Positions 1-11,857 of a stretch of 64,000 nucleotides of DNA are shown in pieces. This stretch comes from Viola odorata (taxonomy: Eukaryota; Streptophyta; Magnoliopsida; Malpighiales; Violaceae): the NCBI GenBank assembly GCA_963691705.1, contig OY829546.1, forward strand, positions 2,862,001-2,926,000, read 5' to 3'. The translations under genes were made by a program, and so were the position numbers. How positions within the stretch are numbered: position 1 is the first letter of the stretch; each line of letters opens with the position of its first letter. The notes beneath the pieces were generated by a model. That model saw nothing but the letters and a program-made list of their open reading frames with translations, had not been told where the DNA came from and did not search any database.

Positions 1-953
1 TGCCTAATGCTAAATTATTGGAGAGTTTGCGCAAGTTGGGTGATGTGGACCCTACACCTACTCCAAAAATCGCTCAAAATAAATATTTCATTTTCGCAAA
101 AAAGAATAAGTCACTGGTCTCACCTTAAGTAGCCTAAAGATACTGTTGTTGAGCATGAGTTTCGTCATTATTAGAATATAAAATCAGGATAGATTTAGTT
201 AAATGGGTCAGTTTTAAATTTGTCACTTTTAATTGACATGTATTGATGGAGTCGTCCAATAAATGTGCCAAGAAGTTAGGATTTGAGTTCAAGTTTGTGA
301 CTCGTAATTTTTATTTATCGTGAAAAAAATAAATAGATGCGCTAACAATAAAGAGAATGATTATAACACACGAGGTTGTAGTTCAACAGCTTAGTGCATA
401 TAGTTTTTATAACGTAAGTTATGGATATTGTAATAATTATTGTCACTTGAAATAAATTCTAACATAAATTAGGTAATTTTGAGGGTATGTGTATGGCTTT
501 TCGTATAAGCAAAGGTCCAATTTATAATAGTGGCATCAAACTCAATCGATAAACTACCTCACAATCTCACATACTATCTTTTTGAAAGACCACGTCAATG
601 CATCATGATCCATATCCACGTCCTGTGCATGTCGTAGGAGGCAACAATTAATTGCTACCACGGTATGTTCCTTGTTTTTTCTTAGACATTTATAATTGAA
701 ATGATGGGTGCTTTCTTCCTTCCATCTCTGATATTCTTTTGTCACTTATAATAAGAATTATAAGTTTGGAGTATTGAAGTAAATTATCACTAAATTTAAA
801 GTATATCGTTATCCCACCGTTAGAAAGTAAAAAGAATGTTTATCGACTATCATTATTTTCTATTCTTTTAATAAACAAAAGTTAGATACGAACCTAAACT
901 CTATTAATATTTTGTTACAGTAAACAACCAACAACCTACGTGCTAACACATCC
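1..953. other. AT-rich spacer, no gene seen
   Basis: No reading frame here has coding character or family resemblance. The only recognisable item is a degenerate tRNA-like/SINE segment near 370-445, listed separately. The stretch ends at the promoter region of the PHAX-like gene. Confidence 0.6.
370..445 (+). mobile_element. Degenerate tRNA-derived SINE fragment, copy 1
   Basis: The segment has a tRNA box-A-like stretch (GTAGTTCAACAGCTTAGTGC) and then a weak box-B-like stretch before an AT-rich tail with TAATAATTAT. A clearly related segment lies near 56,840. In both copies the core GTAGTTCAAC is followed by TTAGYGCAT, then ACGTAA and GTT/TTATG. Two diverged copies of a tRNA-like unit with AT tails fit an old SINE family. 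No target-site duplications were found, so the limits are approximate. Confidence 0.4.
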
Positions 954-1014
954 GTGCTAAGTTGGCAACTGCCAAGCCCACGACAAGTTTCAACAATCCC
1001 ATCCGATCACGAAA

Positions 1015-1143
1015 TGGGCTCACCCTGCTCAAAAAGAAAAACAGAAGTTGATAACCAATCCATGATCCATTCTTTGGGCCATGTACTATACGGCCCGCTA
1101 ATATCTATTTATGACATTTATTGGGCCGACAAAAAAAGCCCAT
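1015..1143 (+). promoter_or_regulatory. Site II (TGGGCY) cluster upstream of the PHAX-like gene
   Basis: TGGGCT lies at 1015-1020, TGGGCC at 1075-1080 and 1122-1127, and the reverse form GCCCAT at 1138-1143. Repeated TGGGCY site II elements are typical of promoters of plant housekeeping, ribosomal and mitochondrial genes, and bind TCP factors. They lie 320-440 bases before the start codon, which suits a core promoter if the 5' UTR is a few hundred bases. Confidence 0.55.
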
Positions 1144-1458
1144 TCAGCAAATTAGCTCGGTGCGAAATTCCGAAACACATCAACTTCACCGCCTATGAGC
1201 TCAAGCTGAGTCTCCAAAAGACACGAACCCTCCATTTTTGCTGCACAACGATCATCGGCTCTGCCCCCACTAAATCCAAAAAAGTTGGTTTTCTCTGCAT
1301 ATTTCCATCTCTGTTATTCTCCATTTACTTTCGCGCACGGACACGTCTGATTGTCTGTTTTCTTTTATTCGATGAAAGGTTGTTTGATTTTGTTCCTTCG
1401 GGTTTCGATTAGGGTTCGTACTGTTATTTGAATAATTCTTTACTTGTTAGTTAGTCTG

Positions 1459-3393
1459 ATGGAGGGAGGAGAGAGTGTGTTGGACGTTATATATGAAGAT
1501 GAGAACATGGATGATGTTGAGATGATCGATGTAGAAGAAGGGGAGGTTGTGGACGACAAGCCGATTGCTGATTTGGGACAAAGCATTGGTGGAGGCGACA
1601 ATGCTGGAGCAGAAGAATCTCAAAGTAAAAACCATAAGCGTAGGGCTAATAAGAAGAAGAATAGGAAGAAGAGAGGTGGTCCTGGGCCAAATGTTATGGA
1701 TATTAACAGGTGATTTTTTTTCCTTTTTTGTTTTTTAAAGCAGTAAAGAAACTTGTTGCTGGTTTTCCATTGTTTTTTTCTTATGCTGTTGTTGGGTTTT
1801 CTTTTTTGTTCCCCTCTGCAGGTTTGTGCTGGATACATGTAGGCGTTTGAAAGAGAAGAAATCATACATGGTGTATACTGCTGTAGGTTGCCTGGGGGTT
1901 TCCGCTCTAAGCGATCTTGTGAAAGAGGTATTGTACAAAAGCGTATTTTGTTGTATTTATTTATAATTGATCAATTACTGGCATTCCGACTGATGTTTCT
2001 ATTGAACTGTGCATTTAAATTATTTGCATCACAAATTTAGGTTTTCGGATGATGTGTTCTGCCTAAACAGACCACATAGGTTATACCATTTCCGCCTGTG
2101 TTGCTCTAGTTGTTGATGTTCTTTTGTAAGATTTCCCACCCTCGTGCCGTGTCCCTCAGACGTGTGAAACTGTATGCACTATGGATGTATTCTTCAGTGG
2201 AAGTTTGTGAGTCATCTCATCTGTCGGTAGATGGACAGGACATTTTGCGGTTTTGGTCTTGGTGGATTACCTCTATTAACATTAGGCTGTTCTCTGCAAA
2301 CTAAGACATCATGCTTTCTTGTATGGCTCCTTTTTGGTCCATATAGGGACCCTGTCTATAGAAGCAGCCCACTTGTTATGTTAGTGTATAAGTTGGTGGT
2401 CTATGATTTGCTTGGCTTTTAACTGAAAAGGTGAGAATTTGAGTCATAACATGATTCTGGACCGGCACACAGTCAAAATACGTACCCACTCTCTTTAAAG
2501 CCATTCCCGTTCCTGATGTCTGATGTTGTATATTGTTTCCGTACCCTTGCAGATTTCATTGCAGAAGTCATTTTGCTGCTTCCAATTCTGTGCTATGAGA
2601 TGAGATATACCTTGGCTGAACCTCTTCATCATTTTCTCTTTGTGTAGGTTAACAATTTTTTTGTTATTGGCTTTATTATGCGCATAGGTCTAGTGTTCTT
2701 AGTGTGTTTATCTATCTAGAGGGGTCATGTGTTCGTGTTGAAATTCTTAAAAATGATTTGTTAGCTGGTGCTTCTTTCTCCTTTTGCAATGTGTACATGT
2801 TTTTATTGTGGATGCTGACCTTAGAAATTTCAGGTGGATGCCATCCAGTCTTGTGGGGGTCAGACGACTGCAGATGGCAGACGCTCTCGAACAGGTGGTG
2901 GGATATTATGGAACATTATGAAAACAAGGGAACCAGTGGCGTATAGAGAAATAATGAAAAAAGCCAAGGAATTTGAGGTGTGTAACTTATTTTACAACTC
3001 TTCTGTGTAGAAACTAAAGTGCATGCTTGTCTTGTCTCTACAAACCCCATTAATCCAATGTATAGCTTTGCATCCCACTGTGTTTGTATCTATATCTAGG
3101 TGACATTGCTATTCATTCCTTTTTTTGCACTTCCCATGTACTAATCCATGTTATACGGATTTTTCTTGCAGAAACAATTCAGGCAGCAAAATGTCCGCCA
3201 AGCACCAGAGTCAAACAAAGAAGTTTCCTCTCAAGTAGCTGCTGCTTCATCAACCACTGTTCCGGATGCCGCAACTCAAAATGAGCTTGGACAATCCGGA
3301 GATGGGAAGCGCAGACCTGTCCATGAGAGGATCAGAGCACCTGTTTCATACGATGACTTGCCTGGAGATGATCCAAAAGAGGGTTTGATATAA
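1459..3393 (+). CDS. PHAX: PHAX-type RNA-binding protein (snRNA export adaptor family), 240 aa
   Basis: There are four exons: 1459-1709, 1822-1927, 2834-2977 and 3172-3393. All introns are GT-AG and the joined frame is open for 240 residues. The N-terminus is acidic (many D/E, residues 1-50) and is followed by a lysine/arginine-rich stretch (KKKNRKKRGG) that could be a nuclear localisation signal. Residues about 84-170 form the PHAX RNA-binding domain: FVLDTCRRLKEKK, then the GGQTTADGRRSRTGGGILW signature, then the AYREIMKKAKEFEKQ helix. In animals PHAX bridges cap-bound U snRNA and CRM1 for nuclear export; the plant role is inferred from the shared domain. The C-terminus carries RRPVHERIRAPVSYDD, a conserved-looking tail. 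The start is the first in-frame ATG after an upstream stop. The gene converges on a U2 snRNA gene. Confidence 0.9.
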
Positions 3394-3867
3394 GTTTCAG
3401 GATTAGATGAGCATAGGCTTGGCACAAATTTTACACCTGCTACAAGTTGACGTTTTTTTCCTCCATCTTCCGTTTCCCTGTGTTTAAAGAAAGCCTAGCT
3501 AGTAGCTACTGTCTTATCGGTGGTCGTTTTTCAGCGACCCTTGCAATGTAGACTTTGGCTTCATAATATAGAATTTCAGCCCTATCTTCTATTTATTTTT
3601 TGCTAATTGTGATGTCCCATCTTTGTGTATGAATTTGCTCCCCAAATTACTAACAAGGAAAACTTTCCATGATATCAAATCATGTTAATATTTGCGAAAT
3701 AAGAAACTCTCAAATCTTGCCACTTCGACTTGTAAGACTTTGATTATACCACGGAAGTTCATTGAACAAAAGCCAACCATCACTCAAGGTAAGGAAATCT
3801 ATTGCACAACAGGCCCACCCAGACGGGCCAGGCCAATAAAATTCAATCAAATATTTACTTGATGTTG
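3394..3867. other. 3' flank of the PHAX-like gene and U2 3' flank
   Basis: This is non-coding. It contains the presumed 3' UTR of the PHAX-like gene and, at the right side, the downstream processing region of the oppositely transcribed U2 snRNA gene. No other feature was seen. Confidence 0.6.
3853..3859 (-). terminator. Plant snRNA 3'-end box (downstream of U2)
   Basis: On the minus strand the sequence just after the U2 3' end reads CA, a short spacer, then AGTAAAT. The plant U-snRNA 3' signal is CA(N)3-10AGTNNAA; this differs from the consensus at one position. It sits about 10 bases beyond the RNA end, the expected place. Confidence 0.55.
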
Positions 3868-4063
3868 TAGGGGTGCGCCAGGCCAATGCAATAGTGCAAC
3901 GCAGAGGCGACGCTCGAGAACCCCAGTAGCAAGCTACTGTTATGGGCTCTCCCCCTTAAAAAATTAATTTAATATCGTGTGGGCCGATGACCCACATATC
4001 AGATATTAAACTGATAAGAACAGATACTACACTTGATCTTAGCCAAAAGGCCGAGAAAGGTAT
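3868..4063 (-). ncRNA. U2: U2 spliceosomal small nuclear RNA, about 196 nt
   Basis: Read on the minus strand from 4063, the sequence begins ATACCTTTCTCGGCCTTTTG, the conserved U2 5' end. The branch-point-recognition segment (GTGTAGTATCTGTTC) follows, then the stem-loop II region with GTGGGTCATCGGCCCACACG. The Sm-site region is ATTAATTTTTTAAGG. Stem-loops III/IV end with GGCCTGGCGCACCCC, giving a length near the plant norm of about 196 nt. U2 pairs with the intron branch point in the spliceosome. All core elements look intact and the promoter is complete, so this is probably an expressed gene and not a retro-pseudogene. The 3' end may be off by one to three bases. Confidence 0.97.
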
Positions 4064-4088
4064 GAGTTCTCTAAACTTATGTTTCCAA

Positions 4089-4095
4089 TTTTATA
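4089..4095 (-). promoter_or_regulatory. U2 TATA box
   Basis: TATAAAA on the minus strand lies 26-32 bases upstream of the U2 start at 4063, the standard position in plant U-snRNA genes. Confidence 0.85.
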
Positions 4096-4128
4096 GCTCC
4101 CGCCCCTGCGCTTTTTGCCTTTCTTTTC

Positions 4129-4139
4129 CGATGTGGTAC
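4129..4139 (-). promoter_or_regulatory. U2 upstream sequence element (USE)
   Basis: GTACCACATCG on the minus strand matches the plant USE consensus RTCCCACATCG with one mismatch, at -66 to -76. The gap between USE and TATA is 33 bases. In plants this four-turn spacing specifies RNA polymerase II, as expected for U2, whereas about 23 bases specifies polymerase III. Confidence 0.85.
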
Positions 4140-4346
4140 AAAAGCAAAAGTCAAAATACACACGATTGTTCTTCTTAAGTTCTCACTAGCTGAACAATTA
4201 CACATATTTTTGTGGAAAATGATCTCATTTGTTCTTTTTTACATTCTATAGAAAGTGGGATACATTATACATATGATTGTGGTAATTACGATATCACCAA
4301 TTGAAGGAGTACAAAATTATTCATTAAGCAAGAGATGGCGCAATGC

Positions 4347-5813
4347 TTAAGCTGGTATCAAGACAGAATCTTGATTCTTTTGGAAGAAGAGGCAAACGAC
4401 TGTGCAATCATCTACTTTTGCAGAAGAAAACTTCTTTTCCCATGCGGCTGTAGCAGCATCCACCACTGCCTTTGCTGCTGCCTGCTCGCTATCAGCCGAC
4501 CAGACGTACGACACAACTTCTTCGTTGCTAAGCACATCCCACACCTAAATCATGACCAAAAAGATTAGCATCCAATAAGACTTTAGTTTGACATATATAG
4601 TTCACATGTTTCGTGGTAGCGAGGCTTACCCCATCGGTTGCAAGAACGATAAACTTGTCCTCTTCGGTTAGCCGGTGATAAGAGACTTCCGGTAATGCGA
4701 TTATACCATGGTTTTTAAGCATAAAGTCACCGAATGCTCGAGACATGGCGAGACCTGGAGAATCTTCGTAGGGTAGCCATACTCGATGGATGTGTGGTTC
4801 TGCCTTTAGAGCAAGAACTCTCCCATTACACTTCCTTATTCTGTCAGCTTCACCTGAAAGGATTATTGCTCATCAGTATTCTAGTATGAAACATTGAAAC
4901 TCGAACGCGAGACTTACACTAAATACAAGATTACAGAACCAAATATATAATTAACTTGAAGAACTTACATGGTGTACTTGGCTTCAAATCTATAGTCAAC
5001 TCAACAGGAAAAACTTGATTCTCAATGATTGATCTTCCTAACACTGCCCTAGAATCTCCAAGATTAGCTATAACAAGATCTTCACCCTGTAATAATCAAG
5101 AAACATTTAAAATAAAATGAGTCTTTCTAGCTAGAAATCGCTAGAAAAAAAAGGCGAAAATCAAAGAAATTATACTTTAATTTTACCTCTTTTGCAACAA
5201 CAACTGCTGTGGTTCCACTGCTAGAACAATCCAAACTTTCTTGAAGCTTGATCTCCTTATCCATCACCTTATAGGCACTCGTAAATGCTTGTTTCCATTT
5301 ATAGAAACTCTTACTAGGACCCATTTCACCATTTGGTAATTTCTCATTGTTATAGTCATCTCCACTTGTTTTCAACTTTGCAATTGCATTCTTCTGGTTT
5401 AGCAGAAGTGATGGCAACCTATTTCTCACAATCTTGCTAACAATATGACCATTCTTTCCATGCCCATCAAAAACTCCACATAAAGCTCCATCTTCAACTC
5501 CATATCCCTAGTAAATACACAATTTGAAAGAAACTTTCAGCGCGTTTGGATAGCATAATTTGTCAAGAATATAATGGAGTTGAACTTTTACTAGTGGTTA
5601 AAAACAGAATTCATCAACTAAATCAATTACCTGGTAGAAAAAAGCAGCATCTTGATTCACTCCTTTGCTTCCTTCTTTGGAGTAAAGGGAACAGTGTTTC
5701 TCGCCAGTTCCATTTAAATTAGCATTGTTTTCCCCATAGTAAAGAACATTTTCAAGGCCATCATCATCTATTTGGTATATCCCTGAAGATGCAGAGGATA
5801 TGCAGATTCCCAT
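4347..5813 (-). CDS. PP2C-family serine/threonine protein phosphatase, 347 aa
   Basis: There are five exons on the minus strand: 5813-5631, 5507-5187, 5086-4969, 4853-4630 and 4544-4347. All sites are GT-AG and the joined frame is 347 codons plus stop. The PP2C motifs appear in order: GVNQDA (D55), VFDGHG (D75, G76; metal centre), SSSGTTA, NLGDSRAV (D179), a region ending SRAFGDFM, ATDG (D281) and DDCTVV (D327/D328). The metal-binding aspartates are present, so catalysis is likely. The protein starts MGICIS, so Gly2 could be N-myristoylated and Cys4 palmitoylated, placing it at the plasma membrane. The architecture resembles plant clade E PP2Cs, but I cannot name the orthologue. The gene is divergent from the next spacer and transcribed in the same direction as U2. 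Confidence 0.93.
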
Positions 5814-5882
5814 TTTTTCTTTTCTTTTCTTTTTTTACAAGTTTTCTTTATTTTCCTTATTAAAGTTATGAAGTATAGTCCT

Positions 5883-5890
5883 TATTTATA
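5883..5890 (-). promoter_or_regulatory. Probable TATA box of the PP2C gene
   Basis: TATAAATA on the minus strand lies about 70 bases upstream of the PP2C start codon, leaving room for a short 5' UTR. It is followed by an A/T-poor GGAGAAGAGGAG-rich stretch on the plus strand. Confidence 0.5.
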
Positions 5891-8225
5891 AAGGAGAAGA
5901 GGAGTGTGGTTGCAACAATTCAGTGTCTTTTTTTAATAAAATGGGTTTGTGTATTATTTTAGACTGGCCCAAGATTCACATAAAGGGGCATGTGATGTAT
6001 GTGAGGTGTAATCTTGCATCAATATAGTAATTAATTAATTAATTTCAATTTAAACTAATGGAATATCTTATTTTGTTTTATTCTACTATATGTCATATAT
6101 ATAACTTGTCTTAGTCTTGTTTTCTAATTCCTTAATTAAGTAAGTTAAACCAAGTAATGGGATATCCTGCTACAGCCTACAGGTGTATCTTTTCATGCAT
6201 CTTTGGTCAACTCTTGAAAGAATCAAATGAATGGTTGGATCTTACTAAAAGATGGCAAAAAATTGGGAGTTGACCTTAGGAATTAATGCAAAAAGTTACT
6301 AATAAAAAAATGGACATTATTAATCAATTTATTAACTATTTAAAATTGACATTTTCCCCCTCCAGATATTTATTTCTGATTTTATAAATTTTATTTTTGC
6401 CGTGAACTAAGCTATGAACTTATCGATAGGTGATAGGTTTTAGTTATGTTCAATCTAAATTTGTAAAGGGAGAAATCATTTAAATATCTCCTCAAAAGAG
6501 GGACGTGTAATCCTAATTTTTGTTATTAAAAGAAGAAGAAGTTGAATCGTAATAGGAATTAATATAGAATTGGCACAAGGAGGAAAAAAAGGAGTTATCA
6601 AGAATAAATTGTAGATTTATTGAGTGGAATTATCATTCAAAATATTAATTAATAATTCAAAATAGTATAAAAATTAAAGGGACCTTAATAGGTGGGGAAG
6701 GGGCACGAGCAAGTTGTATACTCCTGCTGATGATGATGCCGGTGATAAGTACCCTTGCAAAAACAACAAGACAACTAATTAACTATTCTTTGACATATAT
6801 GAACCGTAATGTGGACTTTTTATATGATCGTGTGGTTTATAAAAACAGTTAAGAGTTATCAATCAAAATTCAAGATAATCAAAATTGACCTAAGAAATGG
6901 AATATTTGTATGCGTACCGAGAAGCTAACTCGATTGGAGCTCAATTAGTTAATTTAGTTTGAGAACTCTTATTCTTCTGTTTCTTTCAATCTCCTAAACA
7001 AATATTTCGAACGCGTAAAGATTGGACTTCTTATCTTTCTCTTTTTATATTAAAAAAATGACTCAAGAAATTGGTAAATAAATAATGGTTATCGTATGGA
7101 ATTTATTTAAAATTAATTCAGTATTATTTAATATTGTTTTTGTGGTGGTGGGACGGTGCCCCAATAGTATTGGAAATTTATTGGTTATCATCATTTTGTG
7201 TAATTCAACGACAACTGTGCTTATAATCTCTCTTGTATGATCGGGGGATCATCCTCTTGCAAAGCAAGTTGGAACAAGTCTCACATTTTAGAGACGACGA
7301 TGTAGTTTACGTGCTTGTTAGAATAAAAATTTTTATTTTCGGTTTTTCGAGTGACATCTTTCCTTTTTGGGGAGATTTATCTTCTTTAAGTATGATTAAA
7401 TTCTAAAGAAGTTGTCTTCTTGTCATGATTTTTTTTTTAATTTACACATTCAAAATTGAGATGTGAATTAAGGATAGAAAAATTATTTACGAGGGATATA
7501 ATTATAAGTTATACCGTAGAAATAAAAATAATAAATAAATGATAAAAAGTACTACGAGAGCTCTATTTCCATATACATAACTTATAGGAATATTTTATCA
7601 TTAATGGACAAATTCGGCACACGTGATTAATAATAAACTCACTGGACTTAAGAGTTAAGAAAGATCCCAATAAGACTTCGTATAAAGAAAAAGATTTCTC
7701 TAATATCCTCTTAATCTTTTCCGGATAAAAAACTGAGCTCGTTCGAAAATAGTAGTATTTGTTGGTAATTTGGGACAAATCAATTACATTTTACGCCATT
7801 ATTTGGGAAAATTGAATCAATTTAAAGTTTGGACACGGCAGCAAACAATTGACTTGTTGTGCATTTAAAGTTTAAACTACTCGTTAGGATTCCATGTCTT
7901 CTAACCTTAAACAATTTCTGCCTTAAGGCGTGGAACTTATTATACAGACAAAACATAAAATAGGATCGGAGCAACATTTATCCAAATCTACTAAGGCAAG
8001 TTAATGGTTTGAACGTGTTAGGATGGCTTGGACTTCATACAAATCCCAACCTCTTATCCTCTTCTGTCACCCATTTTTAATTAGGTCAATCTGCTGCACA
8101 CAAATTAAATAAAATTTCATTTCAAAACCCTTTTTTTTTTCGAAATTTCAAACCCTTTTTCTCATATGTTCATTGAACTTAAAATATTTTAATCATCTAA
8201 AATCCTTTTTGCTTTGCTATTACAT
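5891..8225. other. Gene-free spacer upstream of the PP2C gene
   Basis: This is AT-rich, with many short homopolymers and no coding frame I can support. The right end meets a Stowaway MITE. I see no RNA gene. Confidence 0.55.
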
Positions 8226-8489
8226 TACTCCCTCTGTCCTCAAAATCTTGTCTTTCTCGCATCCCAATATTCAGTAGGGAACGCATATCGAGGAGGCCGG
8301 ATGAGGCACTATTTGACCCCAAAAAAATTCGAAACTTTTTGTGAACATACGTTAATCCTTAACGTACTTTCCAGAAAAAAATTAGGGCAAAATTGTCTCA
8401 AATAGTACGTCTGCCGGCCGTTTTAAGCTACGTGCCGAAACAGTAAAAGCAAAAGCTAAAACGACCTCATTTTGAGGACGGAGGGAGTA
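8226..8489. mobile_element. Stowaway-type MITE, about 260 bp with TA duplication
   Basis: The element runs from 8228 to 8487. It begins CTCCCTCTGTCCTCAAAAT and ends with the inverted form ATTTTGAGGACGGAGGGAG. It is flanked on both sides by TA (8226-8227 and 8488-8489), the target-site duplication of Tc1/mariner elements. CTCCCTCYGTCC is the canonical Stowaway terminus. There is no transposase frame inside, so it is non-autonomous. Confidence 0.9.
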
Positions 8490-8704
8490 ATGTATAAGGG
8501 ATAAGAGCTTCTTCCAACTATCAATTTCGATCAGCCAAATACTATTAGTGATTCATTTTCAAGTTGAAACCCAACTTATGCCTATTAAAATAAAAAAGGT
8601 CCCACCAATGATTTTTTCCTTTTTTAATTTTCTAAGTGAACTATATATCAAATTCAATCGGGCTAAAAACTCATTAAGGATTACAAGTTACAACTCAGAG
8701 ATGT

Positions 8705-8810
8705 TGGGCTTGTATTACAACAGAATCTAACCATCCAGGGCCCAAAAGTGTAAAGCTGCAAGAAATACAGAAATGAGCCCATATAATAAGCCCACAAGCT
8801 AGCCCAAAAG
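8705..8810 (+). promoter_or_regulatory. Site II cluster in the promoter of the sigma-factor gene
   Basis: TGGGCT lies at 8705-8710, and GGGCCC with several GCCCA forms lie between 8738 and 8806. These are repeated site II (TGGGCY) elements, common in nuclear genes for organelle proteins. They are about 330-440 bases before the chosen start codon at 9141. Confidence 0.5.
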
Positions 8811-9140
8811 GCTAAAACAGAAAGAAAAAAGAAGAAAAACTACTTCCTCTTTTCACTTCCCTCCAATTTGAATCTTATCATTACAAGTGGTTGATTGATG
8901 ATGTAGAAAAAAAAGGAAAAAAAAAACCAAATCATTAAAAAGATACTACTTTTGTTTGTAACCTGTAGTCGTCATGAGATATTTTTGCGCGGCACATTTT
9001 GGAGATGAAGAACTGGTGGTGGAGACAACACAGCGCCACTTATATCCATCTTGTCTGCACAACTCTTACTCTTTCTTTCATGCGGAATTGATGGCCTTTT
9101 TCTTACTTCCCTGCAATTTCTGGGTGGCCAAGAAAGCAGA

Positions 9141-11674
9141 ATGGGCGCGGGTTTAAGGCAATCTCTCAAATGGGTCTTTCCAATTCAGTCTCATCTGATC
9201 ACCAATTCTCCATCCAGGGTCTCACCATCTTCTGGTTAGTTCATTTCCTGCCGAATTCATCTTCAAATTATCTAGTCACTTTTGATGAAAGTTGAATTGA
9301 ATTCGTTTGTAAGTTTGATTGCTGACTCGAGTTGTCGATTAGCTATCTAAGTTTGATTGTAACTAGATGTGCATTTAAAAAGTAGAATTGAGTTCTTGCT
9401 AATTTCTCTAAATTGAGCTTAAGATGACATGCTTAGCTCTAGGTACTTAGCTTGATGCGAGTGGTTTATGTAACTGTAATTTGTAAATGATTTGTAGCTA
9501 GAGGCAAGGAGGCTTCTACCAATCTTACAAGGCTATCGTTTCTATCGGTTGTTTCTGATGAGGGTGACATTTACAAGTATCATCTGAAGGCATTAGCTTA
9601 TCCGTCTCCAGTACTAACCCTAGATCACGATTGCTCTCAAATGGAAGAAGCAAAGGTTTGTGATCTGGTCATTTAGTTTAGCCTTGTATACGTGGATCGA
9701 TTGGTCATTTGTTGATGACTAATATTTCGTATATATGTTTCAGATGAATGTTTGCAAGAGGTCTCACAATCGCTTAAATAACATGATTGATGTTGCTAAA
9801 GTCTCTAATGAAGAGGACAATTTTATGCCACATGAAGGCCCGAATGAGGGAAGGACATCCCAGTTTAGTTTATTAATGGAAAATATTGATATATTAGAGA
9901 AGTCATTTGTGGATTCCGGAGCGTTGCAGCTAGAGCAGAATATTCTGCTGCATTTGGGAAGGCTTGGAGCTTTAAATTTCTTCCACACATGTCTATCAAG
10001 GACCCTTAAAGACTCCAATGTTTTGGACTTGTCTGATGTTCCTACCGAAACCATTGAAGACTGCAAATCTAGTGAGACATCAGATGATCATTTGGGTAAA
10101 ATCATCATTCGCACTGGGAAAAAGGATGAAAGAAAATCAAAAAGAGAACGAGCCTGCAGGAATATTGGAGAGAAAGCTACTTTTCCGTCATTGGCTTCAA
10201 AACCTGGACAGCCTACTCATACTTCAGCTAAAAAATCATCTAATTCGAAGAGTCGAAGATTGGCAACTGATAGAAATGAAGCAGAGCTGTCGAGGGGCGT
10301 CAAGGTTATTATTACCTTCTACAATAGAAAATTCTCCATTTTTACTTTTTGGGTGTGTGTGGAGGAGGAGGAGGTCATTCAGAAGATTATCATTGCTGAT
10401 GTCATCTTTTTTTCTTACAGATGCTTTCAAACTTGGAAAGGATAAGAAAAACTATGGAAGAAGAAAGCGGGAGAGTTGTCAGTTTGAGTTGCTGGGCTGA
10501 AGCAGCTGGACTTGACAAAAAGATGCTGCAGCAGAACTTGCATTTTGGTTGGTATTGCAGGGATGAGCTCGTAAGGAGTGCCCGGCCCTTAGTCATGTAC
10601 CTTGCAAGAAACTACAGGGGTTTGGGAGTAGCCTTGGATGATTTACTTCTGGTCTGTACTCAAATGCGATTATCTTGTTTTCCATGCTTATTTCCGATGC
10701 CACCATTCACCCTATGTTTGTTTTCTGGTGACCTACTTGACCAAACTCTGTTCCTTATGATGTCTCAGGCTGGAGACCAAGGTGTTTTGCTAGGTGCGGA
10801 AAGGTTCGATCCAACAAAGGGATACAGATTCTCGACATATGTTCACTACTGGATACGAAAATCAATGTTAGAGTTTGTCACCCGGCATGCTAGAGGGATC
10901 CAAATTCCTGTATGATCCTTACAAATTGTGAGATGCATAGTATTCGTGAGAACTGATGTTTGATCCATTGTTGTTTGCTTATTCATTTGTATATTTTTTC
11001 CTGAAGCGTTCATTACGGAGGGCGATAAATCAGATACAGAAAGCTCGAAAAATCCTTAGTGATAGCCATGGGAAATACCCTGATGATGAAGAAATCGCCA
11101 CGTTCACAGGTCTGTCTTTGGCTAAAATTGAATCTGCTGGGCGATGCCTACGAGTGGTGAGTTCGATTGATCAGAAGATAGCTGATGGCTTCAGTGCAAA
11201 ATATATGGTATGCACTGGAATTTAATCTTGATCTCATCTGTCAACATTTTTAGATCAAACTAGCACAAAAGAAATCATTCCTTTTCTTTTATACATGTAC
11301 GATGTCGATACTCAAATGATGTATAGAATGTCAAGACTTCTTCTCTATATGGTTCAGCTGACTGCATAATGGTATGTATCTCCCCATTGCAGGAATTTAT
11401 GACAGATGAATCAATTCAGAGCCCTGAAAATGCGGTCATGAGGCAACACATGAGAGCAGATATCTATAATCTTTTGAGAGGCTTGAACTCTAGAGAGAGA
11501 CAAATGATTCTTCTAAGGTATGGGTTCAAGGACAACCGACCCAGATCACTTGCAGAGATCGGGCGCGTTTTCCATGTGAGCAAAGAGTGGGTGAGGAAAA
11601 TAGAGCAAAAAGTTATGGTACGATTAAGAAATGAAGAAATCTGCAGAAAGTTGAGTCACTATTCGAATTTATAG
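9141..11674 (+). CDS. SIG3: Plastid RNA polymerase sigma-70 factor, SIG3/sigC-like, 555 aa
   Basis: There are seven exons: 9141-9234, 9498-9655, 9744-10304, 10421-10651, 10769-10909, 11007-11207 and 11393-11674. All are in frame for 555 residues. The N-terminus ([13 protein letters not shown]-rich) looks like a chloroplast transit peptide, followed by a poorly conserved basic linker. Sigma regions follow. Region 2 covers about residues 305-395, with [38 protein letters not shown] and HARGIQIP. Region 3 is [14 protein letters not shown]. Region 4 includes [13 protein letters not shown] and a helix-turn-helix [21 protein letters not shown] near the C-terminus. It would direct the plastid-encoded polymerase to particular promoters. 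The family is certain. SIG3/sigC fits best from the [11 protein letters not shown] and [18 protein letters not shown] stretches, but SIG4 cannot be excluded. Confidence 0.93.
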
Positions 11675-11857
11675 TTGTAATTCAAATCTTTAAAATAAAA
11701 TAGAGCATTCTTTTGACGGGAAGCTTTTCTTTCCTCTCTTTTCAACACAACAATGACGCTGGCCACTTGCTTGCCGCTCCACTGCCAGTCCAACATAAAT
11801 ACGCTGGGACGCAGACAACTGATTTTGCTCCAGAAAATGCAAAAAAGAAGAAGCTCT

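Noticed and set aside
954..1412. 152-codon open frame upstream of the PHAX-like gene
   Set aside because: It lies over the promoter site II motifs, has no family resemblance and biased composition; it is a chance frame.
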